From the NCBI RefSeq assembly GCF_023734135.1, contig NZ_AP025730.1, positions 2,170,001 to 2,234,000 on the forward strand: 64,000 nt of DNA, read 5' to 3'. Shown piece after piece: positions 47,761 through 56,663 of the stretch (position 1 is its first letter; the number at the start of each line of letters is the position of its first letter). The notes under the pieces were generated by a model. That model did not search any database. It was not told where the DNA came from and saw only the letters and a list, made by a program, of their open reading frames with translations. The stretch comes from Sphaerotilus microaerophilus. Its GTDB lineage: Bacteria > Pseudomonadota > Gammaproteobacteria > Burkholderiales > Burkholderiaceae_C. The position numbers and the translations under genes were made by a program.

Positions 47761-48741
47761 CTATGTGTCAAGACCCGGGAGATCCTTTGGCCGTTTCTTG
47801 AACAGATCGGGTGACTTGGCGCGCCAGGACTTGAGGGCATAGAGTGGCGTGAGATGGTCCAGGGCGCGCTGTGGGATGCGGGTGTTGTAGACCTTGACGT
47901 ACTGCAGCAGGGTCTGCTCCAGCTCAGCGGCGCTGTGGAATCGGGTCTGTGCGACGACCTCGGCAATGCGACCGTTGAAGCGTTCGACCAGGCCATTGGT
48001 CTGGGGATGCTTGGGCGGGCACAGGCGATGCTCGATGCCCAGGGCGCGGCAGCGAACGTCGAAGTGGTGCTTGCCGCTGGGTGTACTGGACTTGCGCTGG
48101 AAACGGTCGGTGAAGCACGCGCCGTTGTCTGTCAGCAGCTTGTCGATGCGCATGGGTGCGGCCTCGTGCAGGCGGTTGACGAAGTCCACCGCACTGGTGG
48201 TTTCCATGTCCGCGTAGATACGAACGAACACCCAGCGCGTGGCCCGGTCGATGCCTACGTACAGATAGCGCCGCGCGGTCTCGTCAGGCATCTGCGGCAG
48301 GTACTTGATGTCCACGTGCACGAAGCCGGGCTCATAGTCCTTGAAGCGCTTGGGCGCGGCCGTCTGAGCCGGCTCCCCACTCACTGCCGCCTGCAACTCG
48401 CGCAGGTTGTTCACCCCGTGGCGGCGCAGGCAGCGGTCCAGCGCCGATCGAGAAGCCTGCGCGTTGACGAACTCACGCGTGACCACGAGCAGGTCGTCCA
48501 GGGGCAACAGCAGCAGTCGGCGCAGTTCCACCACGATGGCCTCCTGCGCGGCAGTGAGGGTCGTGCTGAGCTTGTGGGGACGATGACTGCGGTCCTCCAC
48601 GCTGTCTCGGCCCTGCCACTTCGCCGCGGTCGGCTCGGAGATGTTGTACCGGCGGGCCAACTCTGCCGGGCTGTCCGTGGACGCCTGGATCTCGGCGCGT
48701 ACACGCGGCGTCGTGCGTGCCTGCGGGTGGATCTGGCTCAT
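47761..48741 (-). CDS. IS481-family transposase
   Basis: Integrase-type transposase of 326 residues with an N-terminal HTH (LARRYNISEPTAAKWQGRDS) and rve core: VHVDIKYLPQMPDET (Asp), KLLTDNGACFTDRF (Asp) and PKHPQTNGLVERFNG (Glu). I start at MSQIHP; the longer frame has no support. Its stop codon TAG (47763-47761) lies outside the element, in the duplicated target CCTATG. Confidence 0.9.
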   Translation of the reverse strand: MSQIHPQARTTPRVRAEIQASTDSPAELARRYNISEPTAAKWQGRDSVEDRSHRPHKLSTTLTAAQEAIVVELRRLLLLPLDDLLVVTREFVNAQASRSALDRCLRRHGVNNLRELQAAVSGEPAQTAAPKRFKDYEPGFVHVDIKYLPQMPDETARRYLYVGIDRATRWVFVRIYADMETTSAVDFVNRLHEAAPMRIDKLLTDNGACFTDRFQRKSSTPSGKHHFDVRCRALGIEHRLCPPKHPQTNGLVERFNGRIAEVVAQTRFHSAAELEQTLLQYVKVYNTRIPQRALDHLTPLYALKSWRAKSPDLFKKRPKDLPGLDT

Positions 48742-48845
48742 GTGGTCGCCCCTCTTGTCTGGTTGCTCAGCACCTCGCGCATGACCTGTCTTGCTCGGTA
48801 CAGCGGCCAGCTGCGAATGGGCCAATGATCACATGGGACCCAACA
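47766..48845 (-). mobile_element. IS481-family insertion sequence nested in IS3 copy 2
   Basis: A 1080-bp element starting TGTCAAGACCC and ending GGGACCCAACA, so the termini are TGT...ACA with imperfect inverted repeats. It is flanked by a perfect 6-bp duplication CCTATG at 47760-47765 and 48846-48851. The insertion fell on the stop codon of IS3 orfB, and the duplication restores that stop. Confidence 0.93.
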
Positions 48846-48846
48846 C

Positions 48847-49740
48847 CTATGCTGCCATGGAGTGCTGAGCAGCATGCTTGCTGATCCAGTTCTCGAGGAA
48901 CCGAACCGGCGAGTTGTAGCCCAGCGTGGAGTGGCGGCGACTCCGGTTGTAGAACACCTCGATGTACTCGAACAGGTCGGCCTGCGCGTCGGCTCTCGTT
49001 GCGTAGGTCGTGCCGTGCACCCGCTCGTTCTTCAAGCTGTTGAAGAAGCTCTCGGTCGGAGCGTTGTCCCAGCAGTTCCCTTTGCGGCTCATCGAGGCGG
49101 TCATGCTGTACTCGGTGAGCTGGGTCTTCATCGCATGGCTGGCGTACTGACTGCCGCGGTCGCTGTGGAAGATCACCCCGTCGCCTGGCTTGCGCCGGAA
49201 CCAGGCCATCGTCAGCGCGTCGGTGACGATGTCGGCGGTCATGCGCGGCTTGATCGACCAGCCGATGATTTCTCGGTTGAAAAGGTCCAGCACGATGGCC
49301 AGGTACAGCCAGCCCTCGCCTGTCTGGATGTACGTGATATCGCCCGTCCAAACCCGGTTCGGCGCCTCGGGCGTGAAGTTGCGCGCCAGCAGGTTCTCGG
49401 CGATCGGCAGCGAATGCTTGGAGTCCGTCGTCGCCTTGTAGCGCCGCTTGTGCCGTGCCCGGATGCCGTGCTCTCGCATCAGCCGCTCCACACGACGCAG
49501 GCCGATCCGATGACCGCGTTCCTGCAGCTCGCGGTGCATGCGCCGCGAGCCATAGGCGGCCTTCACTTCGGCGTGGATGCTCTTGATCAGGGCCACGGCC
49601 TGCGGGTCCGTCAAGCGCGTGCGGTCGGGCTTGCCGCCACGACGCCAGGCGCGGTAGCCGCTGACGCTGACAGCCAGCACCTCGCACATGTCGGGCAGAG
49701 GGTAATCGCGGCGCTGCGCGTCGATCCAGGCGTACTTCAC
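48847..49740 (-). CDS. IS3 transposase OrfB, copy 2
   Basis: Same 297-residue protein as at 37278-38171, with the DDE triad intact (GDITY, HSDRGS, NAPTES). Its TAG stop is inside the CCTATG duplication made by the IS481-type element, so the frame survives the insertion. The copy could supply OrfB/OrfAB to both elements, although its own right end is now 1.1 kb away. Confidence 0.93.
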   Translation of the reverse strand: MKYAWIDAQRRDYPLPDMCEVLAVSVSGYRAWRRGGKPDRTRLTDPQAVALIKSIHAEVKAAYGSRRMHRELQERGHRIGLRRVERLMREHGIRARHKRRYKATTDSKHSLPIAENLLARNFTPEAPNRVWTGDITYIQTGEGWLYLAIVLDLFNREIIGWSIKPRMTADIVTDALTMAWFRRKPGDGVIFHSDRGSQYASHAMKTQLTEYSMTASMSRKGNCWDNAPTESFFNSLKNERVHGTTYATRADAQADLFEYIEVFYNRSRRHSTLGYNSPVRFLENWISKHAAQHSMAA

Positions 49741-50027
49741 AGCGCATCCTTCGCAAAGTACGCCGTCGCTTTTTTTAGGATGTCGACGTGCATCTTCAGC
49801 CGCGCGTTCTCGGCGCGCAGCCTGGACAGCTCCATCTGCTCGGGCGTCACCGGCCTCGAACCGGGCGCCGTCAGCTTGCCAGCTACCGACGCCTTCACCC
49901 AGTTGCGCAGCGTCTGCTCGACCAGCCCCAGTTCCTTGGCGGCCACCACGATGCCCACCGCCTGCGCGTGCTTGACGGCCTGCTCCTTGAACTCGGCCGT
50001 GTATTCCTGCTTCGGGATCTTCTTCAC
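49737..50027 (-). CDS. IS3 transposase OrfA, copy 2
   Basis: Same 96-residue HTH protein as at 36991-37281. The stop overlaps the orfB GTG, and the T7 run at 49770-49776 (A7 on the coding strand) is the predicted -1 frameshift site. Confidence 0.93.
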   Translation of the reverse strand: MKKIPKQEYTAEFKEQAVKHAQAVGIVVAAKELGLVEQTLRNWVKASVAGKLTAPGSRPVTPEQMELSRLRAENARLKMHVDILKKATAYFAKDAL

Positions 50028-50093
50028 TTCGCTTCCTTCAGGTCTCGATGCTAACCATCGACCCTTGGAAGACGAAAGACGGCAGGCAGCTCA

Positions 50094-50131
50094 GTTCAAG
50101 AAACGGCCAAAGGATCTCCCGGGTCTTGACA
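50094..50131 (+). mobile_element. Fossil end of a second IS481-type element (38 bp)
   Basis: These 38 bases match the transposase C-terminal end of the element at 47766 (TTCAAGAAACGGCCAAAGGA onward to CTTGACA), in the opposite orientation. Read on the plus strand the frame ends FKKRPKDLPGLDS, then TAA supplied by the adjoining GCTAAC. Confidence 0.88.
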
Positions 50132-50175
50132 GCTAACCATCGACCCTTGGAAGACGAAAGACGGCAGGCAGCTCA
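50132..50175 (-). mobile_element. Fossil left end of a third IS3 copy (44 bp)
   Basis: GCTAACCATCGACCC... to GGCAGCTCA is identical to the outer 44 bases of IS3 copy 2 at 50050-50093. It joins the IS481 fossil at GCTAAC, so an IS481-type element once inserted into this IS3 end and most of both was later lost. Confidence 0.88.
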
Positions 50176-50272
50176 CGGTTCAGCCCCAGGTCCGCTTGCT
50201 TCATGCCTCACATCCTCGCCAACACCGCCCAGCCCGCCAAGCACATCGGTGACTCATTTGTGCAGAGCTTCC

Positions 50273-51508
50273 CTAGCGTTTCAAAATTAAGAAATTCCCA
50301 CCCTGCGCGCGCACAGGATCTCGTGGATTTTCTATTTCAGGAAAGTCATTCAGTGACATCCCATGTCGAGAGATCACCGACAAGCCGGCAAGGGCTTGGT
50401 CATCATGATTTCTGGCCGGAGGAACCCCAGGAGAGATGGCTGCTGCTTGATGTTTGGCAGTAGGTCTTGCCTGCGATGACCACCATGTTGGCAGCTGCTG
50501 GAGAAATCGTGTCAGGGGCTTTTCCAGTACAAGATGAATGAGGACTCCCACGCCCACAGCGAAAGCCAGTCTCAATATTAATATTGCACTGAAATCTCTT
50601 TCGATCGTTAGATAGAGTGAGGAGAGGCGAATTAGCTTCTCAATCGCTTCCAAGGCAAATAGATGGAATATGTAAATTGAATAAGAGGCGTCGCCAAGCA
50701 GGCGTAGTGTTTTTGATCTGAAACTGGATTGCAGCTGCAGAAGTCCATATATTAATATAAAGGCAGGCATTCCGTCTGCAAAAGCTCTGTGAAATTGATT
50801 GGGGAGAAAAATTATGACTGCAGCCGTCGCACTCATTGCCCCCAAAGTCCATTGAGGAATGTGGAGTGAGTGTTTTGATATGGCGAGGTAGAGAATGATG
50901 CCAAAGCCAAACTCAAGAACAATCGGTGATCCGTAGAACTCTGTAAAGACAGAATCTGTCTTGTCGCCGAAATTCCAGGCTCCAAGAGCAAGCGCTCCCA
51001 GAAACGACAGCATTGTCAACAGCCGATAACGGCCTGCCAAAATGGAGAAGGCGAAAACCAGATAAAAGGCCATTTCATAGTTTATGGTCCACCCGGGCAC
51101 CAGATGGGGCCAAATCATATCTGATCGGGTCTGATGGTAATGTGGAATAAACAGGTAGTCCTGTAGCGTCAGCAGGTTGCCTTGGCCGCTGAATATTTCT
51201 TTGCGCCAAGCCAGCGTAAGTGCAATCCAGTAGAGGGGCACGACCCGCAGGATTCGCCGCCACATGAAATCAATGGATTCGCGCCACCGATTTTCCGTGG
51301 AATTCTGTCCTGTCGTGGTGTAGGCCATGATGAAACCGCTGATCACGAAGAATACGTCAACACCTTCGGATCCCAACTTCGGCCAAAAGGACGATCTGGA
51401 GTAATTTAGCGTGTGATAATAAACCACCAAAATCGCAGCCGCAGCACGCAAATACTGAATCACCTCGATTCCGGGGGCTCCTCTCCGATTCCTCGTGGAT
51501 GCATTCAT
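50273..51508 (-). CDS. Acyltransferase family 3 (OafA/YrhL-like) membrane protein
   Basis: Membrane O-acyltransferase of about 411 residues: IEVIQYLRAAAAILVVYYHT, GVDVFFVISGFIMAYTTTG, FMWRRILRVVPLYWIALTL and the modified VPGWTINYEMAFYLVFA motif. A roughly 60-residue polar C-terminal tail follows the last helix. More AT-rich than its neighbours. ATGs at 51508 and 51571 are both possible; the domain starts about 12 residues after the first. It lies between the fossil IS ends and the type I secretion genes. Confidence 0.85.
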   Translation of the reverse strand: MNASTRNRRGAPGIEVIQYLRAAAAILVVYYHTLNYSRSSFWPKLGSEGVDVFFVISGFIMAYTTTGQNSTENRWRESIDFMWRRILRVVPLYWIALTLAWRKEIFSGQGNLLTLQDYLFIPHYHQTRSDMIWPHLVPGWTINYEMAFYLVFAFSILAGRYRLLTMLSFLGALALGAWNFGDKTDSVFTEFYGSPIVLEFGFGIILYLAISKHSLHIPQWTLGAMSATAAVIIFLPNQFHRAFADGMPAFILIYGLLQLQSSFRSKTLRLLGDASYSIYIFHLFALEAIEKLIRLSSLYLTIERDFSAILILRLAFAVGVGVLIHLVLEKPLTRFLQQLPTWWSSQARPTAKHQAAAISPGVPPARNHDDQALAGLSVISRHGMSLNDFPEIENPRDPVRAQGGNFLILKR

Positions 51509-51695
51509 TGGGGATGGCGGTTTCTGATGAAGAGAGTGTTGCTCGAGCGGGTAATATTTGAATCGATGCATCCCGTTCTTGCTGTACGAGTCGGCGCGTG
51601 GAATGTTTTTGGTTGCTTTTACCTGACTGACTTCACCGCCCGTTCAGCCTGTCGTTCGCTTGTGCAGGTGCCACTATCGGGGACTTCATTATCGG

Positions 51696-53048
51696 TCAAC
51701 GCTCTCTGCCCGCACGACGTAATACCTGGGTCACGGGTTCGAAGAGATATTGCAGTGGAGTGCGTGTTTCCCCCTGAATATAGACCTCGGCTGGCATGCC
51801 TGCCTTCAGTTTTTCCCCTTGAGTCGCGTTGGCGACATCATTGGCATCGACCTCGATGTGCACCGTGTAGTAGGCCTGATTGTTCTGCTGCTCAATGAGT
51901 CGGTCTGGTGACAAGTAATAAACACTCCCGCGTACCAAGCGGGTGCTACGGTAGTTGTAGGCGGTAAACCGTATCTCAGCATGCTGGCCCGTATGAACCC
52001 GATTCACGTCTTCGGTTCGAATCCGTGCTTCCACCAAGAGCTTGGGATCATTCTGCAATACGTCCATGATCGGCTCACGCGGTGCAATCACGGTACCTGG
52101 GTTTGTCACCCGCAGACCAATGACCTCACCATCCACCGGTGCTGAAATCAGTTGTCTGCTCGACGCATCACTGGCTTTGCGCAGTTCCTGTTCAATATCT
52201 TGTACCCGTACGTTTGCAGTCTTCAATTGGTCACTTGCCTGTTGGCGATACTCATTGTCCAGCCCCTGGAGCTTCAGATCGATGTCAACGATACGTTGTT
52301 CGGCTCGAACCAGGTCTGCACGTCGCTCCTCCAGTTTGGCGGCATAGTCGGCCACGGCAGCTTCGAGTTGCAGGATGCGCGTCGATGCGATGAATCCATC
52401 GCTGACCAAGGTACGGTTCGATTCCAACTCCGCCTTCTGCGCTGCCATCGACTGCAGAGCCGCCGAGATCTGGGCACGCAGAGACTGCAATTCCATCAGC
52501 ACTTTGCTGCGTTGCTCACGAAGCAGGGCCGACTGACTGCGAAGTGCATCGCGTCGGGCAGAAAATAGTGACTGCTCCTTGACCAGTTGCGAGGACAGAG
52601 CCGCATCCTGTTTGGCTGCTTCGAGTAGATAGGCAGGCCATACCAAGGCTCCTCCTCGAATCTGTTCCGTTTCCAGCCGGAGGACGCTGGCGCGTTCAGC
52701 CAGCAGCCGATAACTCAGACGTGTCTTGTCTGCAGAAACGGCCACATCCCCGAGTTCCAGCAGTACTTCTCCGGCTTTTACCTTCTGCCCATCCCGGACG
52801 AAGACGGAGCGGACAGTGCCACCCTCGGCGTGCTGAACCGTTCGTCGGTTCAGATCAACCTTGACATACCCGGGTGCAACGACAGCGGAGGACAAGGGGG
52901 CAAGCGCGAGCCAAGCCGATATGGGCAGCACGCCGGCGAGCAAGACCCACATGCCCTTTCGGGTAATTTCACTTGCCTCGCGCCCATGCAATGTCAGCAG
53001 ATCGACTCGGGACACGGGTTGCGGCTCCAATAGCGCTGGAAGAGACAT
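51696..53048 (-). CDS. Type I secretion adaptor (HlyD/PrtE membrane fusion protein)
   Basis: Periplasmic adaptor of 450 residues linking the ABC exporter to an outer-membrane TolC-type channel. One N-terminal membrane helix (GMWVLLAGVLPISAWLALA), a lipoyl/barrel half (VQHAEGGTVRSVFVRDGQKV), long coiled-coil hairpins (about 115-290), the returning half-motif ISAPVDGEVIGLRVTNPGTV and a C-terminal beta domain ending in a PRTPLQ-like stretch. It lies 24 bases after the ABC gene and is co-transcribed with it. Probable cargo: the RTX proteins of this window. Confidence 0.9.
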   Translation of the reverse strand: MSLPALLEPQPVSRVDLLTLHGREASEITRKGMWVLLAGVLPISAWLALAPLSSAVVAPGYVKVDLNRRTVQHAEGGTVRSVFVRDGQKVKAGEVLLELGDVAVSADKTRLSYRLLAERASVLRLETEQIRGGALVWPAYLLEAAKQDAALSSQLVKEQSLFSARRDALRSQSALLREQRSKVLMELQSLRAQISAALQSMAAQKAELESNRTLVSDGFIASTRILQLEAAVADYAAKLEERRADLVRAEQRIVDIDLKLQGLDNEYRQQASDQLKTANVRVQDIEQELRKASDASSRQLISAPVDGEVIGLRVTNPGTVIAPREPIMDVLQNDPKLLVEARIRTEDVNRVHTGQHAEIRFTAYNYRSTRLVRGSVYYLSPDRLIEQQNNQAYYTVHIEVDANDVANATQGEKLKAGMPAEVYIQGETRTPLQYLFEPVTQVLRRAGRER

Positions 53049-53072
53049 ATGTCTATGGGCTCGATTTGTCCG

Positions 53073-54893
53073 TCAATTGAGCAGCCCCGCACCAGAGGCC
53101 GAACGCGCCATGGGCAAGACCTGTGCCATGGGAGGATTCGATGCCGCAGGGGTTGAGGCCTCGTTGCCGGGGTAAGTTACCGAGGGAGGTGCGGCCGGCG
53201 CTGCTGGCCGAGAGACACCTTGCGGGGGCGCAACGGCAGGCCCACCGCCGGCCGGCATCGGTCGCGCACCGCCGGAAAGAGCCTGAAGGACATCGCGGGC
53301 AGGCCCAAAGTGGGTAGCCCGCCCAGCTTCTACGACCAATATCTTGTCAACATGTGCGGTCAAGGTGGCTCGGTGTGTCACCACGATCACGGTCGTGTTT
53401 CCGCGCAGCTGCTTGAGCGTTTCAGCCAGTGCAAGCTCTCCTGCGCCGTCCAGATTGGAGTTCGGCTCGTCCATGACCACGAGCCTGGGGCTGCCGAACA
53501 ATGCCCGGGCGACGGCTATTCGCTGACGTTGTCCCGGAGAAAGCAAGGCAGCATGGGGGTCGATTTCGGTGTCGTACCCCTCAGGCAGGCCCAGGATCAT
53601 TTCATGCACACCAGCCAACTTCGCCGCCTCGACCACCAAGTCGGAATCCACCGGGCCCAGGCGAGCAATATTGTCAGCGACCGTCCCAGCGAACAGTTCG
53701 ACGTCCTGGGGAACGTATCCGATGTGTGGGCCCACTTGTTCTCTGCCCCACTTCGATAGATCCACCCCGTCGAGTCGAACCACGCCTGCTGCCGGCGCCC
53801 ACAGTCCGATCAAGAGCCGCACGAGCGTGCTCTTTCCGGAGCCGCTGGGGCCGATGATGGCCAGTGACTCACCGGTAGCCAGTTGAAGGGAGATGCCTGC
53901 GACGATCATCCTGTCGCTGCGGGCCGGTCGATAGACCAACCCTGCGGCCGTCAACTGCCCTGTGGGTGCCGGTAATTGCATGGGGGGTTGCCGACCCATG
54001 ACTTGTTTGAGCATCGGATTCAATCGCTGGTAGGCCAGTCGGCCCTCAGCAAGCACTTTCCAACTGGCTACCATCTGCTCGATGGGAGCCAGGGCGCGGC
54101 CGAGCAACATCGTCGATGCAACCATGACCCCAGGCGAAGCCTGACCATCCAGTACCAAGTATGCGCCCAACGCCTGCAGCAGGACTTGTATACCCTGCCT
54201 CAGTACCCTGATGAAGGACGACATCGCCACGGCCCTGCGTGCAACAGGCCCTTGCAGATCGGCCAGCCGCATACTCATTTGCTGCCAGCGTGCGACGAGT
54301 GAATCGCTCATGCCCAGGGCCTGGGCCGCTTCCGAGTTGGACATTGCCTGTTCGAGGTATCTCTGGCTTTTGCCAGCTTCGCTCTGAACCTCTTCGATTG
54401 ACTTTCTGGTCAGGCGATCGTTCAGAAAGGTAAACGCCAGCATCACGGCTCCTGCTGCGGCTGCGCCAACTCCAAGCCAGGGGTGCGCCAATGCAATTAC
54501 ACCAATAAAGACAAGGGCCCAGGGTGCGTCAAGCACGGCGATTACCCCTTGGGCCGAGAACAGGTTGCGCAGACGTGCGACGTCTCGCAGCGGTTCCATC
54601 GGCACAGGCCCTTGCCGCTTTGCGGCCTCAACAAGGGTCAGCCGGGCGATTTCAGGTGCCAGCGCGTCATTCACGATGCTGCCCAGAACACCCTGCAGCC
54701 GTCCACGCAGGTACTCAAGTACCCCTGTCAATGCGAAGGCGATGCACAGCCCAAGAACCAGAACGAGGAGTGTCTCCTTGCTTTGGCTCGTGAGCACACG
54801 GTCGAACACCTGCAAACTGAACATCGCTGGAGCCAACCAGAGAAGGTTGATCACGAACGAGAACGCCAGCGCCCATCTGAGCAGTCTTTTCAT
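53073..54893 (-). CDS. Type I secretion ABC transporter (PrtD/HlyB family, no C39 domain)
   Basis: Inner-membrane exporter of 606 residues that drives type I secretion. A six-helix domain (from FSFVINLLWLAPAMFSLQVF) is followed by the nucleotide-binding domain: Walker A GPSGSGKST, Q-loop YVPQDVELF, signature LLSPGQRQR, Walker B LVVMDEPNSNLD and switch His in VVTHR. There is no C39 peptidase domain, as in PrtD. The last about 60 residues form a Pro/Ala/Gly-rich tail beyond the ATPase, which is unusual. No tolC gene is in the window. Confidence 0.93.
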   Translation of the reverse strand: MKRLLRWALAFSFVINLLWLAPAMFSLQVFDRVLTSQSKETLLVLVLGLCIAFALTGVLEYLRGRLQGVLGSIVNDALAPEIARLTLVEAAKRQGPVPMEPLRDVARLRNLFSAQGVIAVLDAPWALVFIGVIALAHPWLGVGAAAAGAVMLAFTFLNDRLTRKSIEEVQSEAGKSQRYLEQAMSNSEAAQALGMSDSLVARWQQMSMRLADLQGPVARRAVAMSSFIRVLRQGIQVLLQALGAYLVLDGQASPGVMVASTMLLGRALAPIEQMVASWKVLAEGRLAYQRLNPMLKQVMGRQPPMQLPAPTGQLTAAGLVYRPARSDRMIVAGISLQLATGESLAIIGPSGSGKSTLVRLLIGLWAPAAGVVRLDGVDLSKWGREQVGPHIGYVPQDVELFAGTVADNIARLGPVDSDLVVEAAKLAGVHEMILGLPEGYDTEIDPHAALLSPGQRQRIAVARALFGSPRLVVMDEPNSNLDGAGELALAETLKQLRGNTTVIVVTHRATLTAHVDKILVVEAGRATHFGPARDVLQALSGGARPMPAGGGPAVAPPQGVSRPAAPAAPPSVTYPGNEASTPAASNPPMAQVLPMARSASGAGLLN

Positions 54894-55148
54894 AGTCTCT
54901 CATTCACTCCCTGGGCCAACAATCGATGCGCTTGGCAGCGTAGTCTGGCTACGTTGCAGCGAGATAGTTGACCATAGCAGACCATGTTCGCCCCGCTGCC
55001 TCCGCGTCAAAGTGCGGTGTGCGAATACTCCCGCTTCGACGTTGGTTTTGAATGCTCGGCGGTGCTTGTCCGCAACCTCGGCACGCTGACCATCCGGCAA
55101 GCCACCCCAGGAAACAGGGAGGCCAGGACGGTTTGGTCGGTGCTCGGG

Positions 55149-56663
55149 TCAATACGCTCTTTTGTCGAACCAGGTCATGCCGGCGGTGCGGGCGATGATC
55201 TTCAGGTCCAGCGCAAGGGACCAGTTGCGTAGGTATTCCAGGTCGCATTCGATGCGGCGGGCCATCTTGTCGATGGTGTCGGTCTCCCCGCGCAGGCCGT
55301 TGACTTGGGCCCAGCCTGTGATGCCTGGGCGCACCTTGTGGCGCACCATGTAGCTCTTGATGAGCTGGCGGTATTGTTCGTTGTGGGCCACGGCGTGGGG
55401 GCGTGGGCCGACGATGCTCATGCGACCCTGCAACACATTAATGAATTGCGGCAGTTCGTCCAGCGAAGTGCGGCGGATGAAGGCGCCGAACGGGGTGATG
55501 CGCGGGTCGTGCTTGGTGGCTTGATGTACGGTGGCGCCGTTGTCCATCGTGGTCATCGAGCGGAACTTGTAGACGATGATCTCCTCGCCATCCAGGCCAT
55601 GGCGTCGCTGCTTGAAGATGATGGGACCTGGCGAACTGCGCTTGACGCCGAAGGCGACCAGGAGAAGCACTGGGGCGATGAGCAGCAGGATGAGGCTGGC
55701 GAGCACGATGTCACTGGCGCGCTTGAGCAGGCCGTTCACACCGACGAATGGGCTTTCCAGCAGGCCGACCACGGGCACACCGTCCATGTTGTGCGTGCGG
55801 CCCTGGATGATGTTGACGCCAAACACGTCGGGCACGTAGTACACGGAGGCGGCGCTGTCCTGGAGTTGGGCCATCAGTCGCATGATGCGCGGCTGTTGGC
55901 CCAGCGGCAGGGTGACGTAGATGTCCCGGATGCCCGCGCGCTGGATGAGGCGAGGCAGGTCTTCGAGCCGGCCGAGCAGGCGGGAGCGTACTTCAGGCGG
56001 GCAACGCTCGGGAGCACGGTCCTCGAGGTAGCCGTAGAAGTCGTGGCCGTAGGCGCTACGGCGCTCCAGCATGGTGGCGATCTTGAGCCCCAGCGTACCT
56101 GCACCGATGACCAAGGCGGGGCGGCGTGCCTCCGTGCGGGCAGCATGCAGTCGCATCACGGATGCCCCCAGCAGGGCTGCACCGACGTGGCTGATGGGAG
56201 TGAGGGCTACCCACCAGATCAGCACCTCGGGTTCGAAGAAGTGGAAGCTGCGAGTGGCAAAGCCGATGGCACCCAGGATGGCGATTGTGGCCATCCAGGC
56301 TCCCGCAACGCCAACGATCACGTCGAGCGGGCGGCTGTGGAAGCGCTCCTTGCCGGGAAAGGTGATCAGCAGGACCAGCATGGCCAGGAGCATCGTGGCC
56401 CGATCCACGGGCTGCTCCTGCAACGTAGTGGCCAGGAACAGCAGTGCCACGGACAACGCGGGTTCTGCGAGGTTGGCGACGAAGGTGCTGATGGGCAGTG
56501 GTGGGCGTGCCGCGAAGAGAGAGTTCATCGCGTCTGCCGGGCGTGTGGCGACAAACGGCTCGACCGGGGGCAGTTGCGCCGGGCGGGTCGGTTGTGGCAG
56601 CGGTGGCATTGGCGGTTTGATGGAACCCTTTGGGGTGGTCCAGGAGGCGATTGACATATCCAT
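55149..56663 (-). CDS. Undecaprenyl-phosphate sugar (glucose-1-P) transferase
   Basis: Initiating polyprenol-phosphate hexose-1-phosphate transferase of 504 residues that loads the first sugar on undecaprenyl phosphate. The N-terminal half has four or five membrane helices and a CoA-binding/Rossmann-like domain (ALVIGAGTLGLKIATMLERR). The C-terminal bacterial sugar transferase domain shows KRASDIVLASLILLLIAP, IIVYKFRSM, RRTSLDELPQFINVLQGRMS and IVGPRPHAVAHN. I start at the ATG at 56663, with GGGAG 8 bases upstream; the frame extends 47 codons further. It probably starts the EPS unit although it lies 25 kb from xrtB. Confidence 0.9.
   Translation of the reverse strand: MDMSIASWTTPKGSIKPPMPPLPQPTRPAQLPPVEPFVATRPADAMNSLFAARPPLPISTFVANLAEPALSVALLFLATTLQEQPVDRATMLLAMLVLLITFPGKERFHSRPLDVIVGVAGAWMATIAILGAIGFATRSFHFFEPEVLIWWVALTPISHVGAALLGASVMRLHAARTEARRPALVIGAGTLGLKIATMLERRSAYGHDFYGYLEDRAPERCPPEVRSRLLGRLEDLPRLIQRAGIRDIYVTLPLGQQPRIMRLMAQLQDSAASVYYVPDVFGVNIIQGRTHNMDGVPVVGLLESPFVGVNGLLKRASDIVLASLILLLIAPVLLLVAFGVKRSSPGPIIFKQRRHGLDGEEIIVYKFRSMTTMDNGATVHQATKHDPRITPFGAFIRRTSLDELPQFINVLQGRMSIVGPRPHAVAHNEQYRQLIKSYMVRHKVRPGITGWAQVNGLRGETDTIDKMARRIECDLEYLRNWSLALDLKIIARTAGMTWFDKRAY

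Larger units (their letters stand above)
47722..50093 (-). mobile_element. IS3-family insertion sequence, copy 2, interrupted by IS481-type element
   Basis: Right end TGAGGTGCCCG at 47722, left end ...GGCAGCTCA at 50093. Removing the 1080-bp inner element and its 6-bp duplication leaves exactly 1286 bp, the length of copy 1. Orientation is opposite to copy 1. Flanks (GTCAGCC and GTTCAAG) show no target duplication. Confidence 0.92.
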
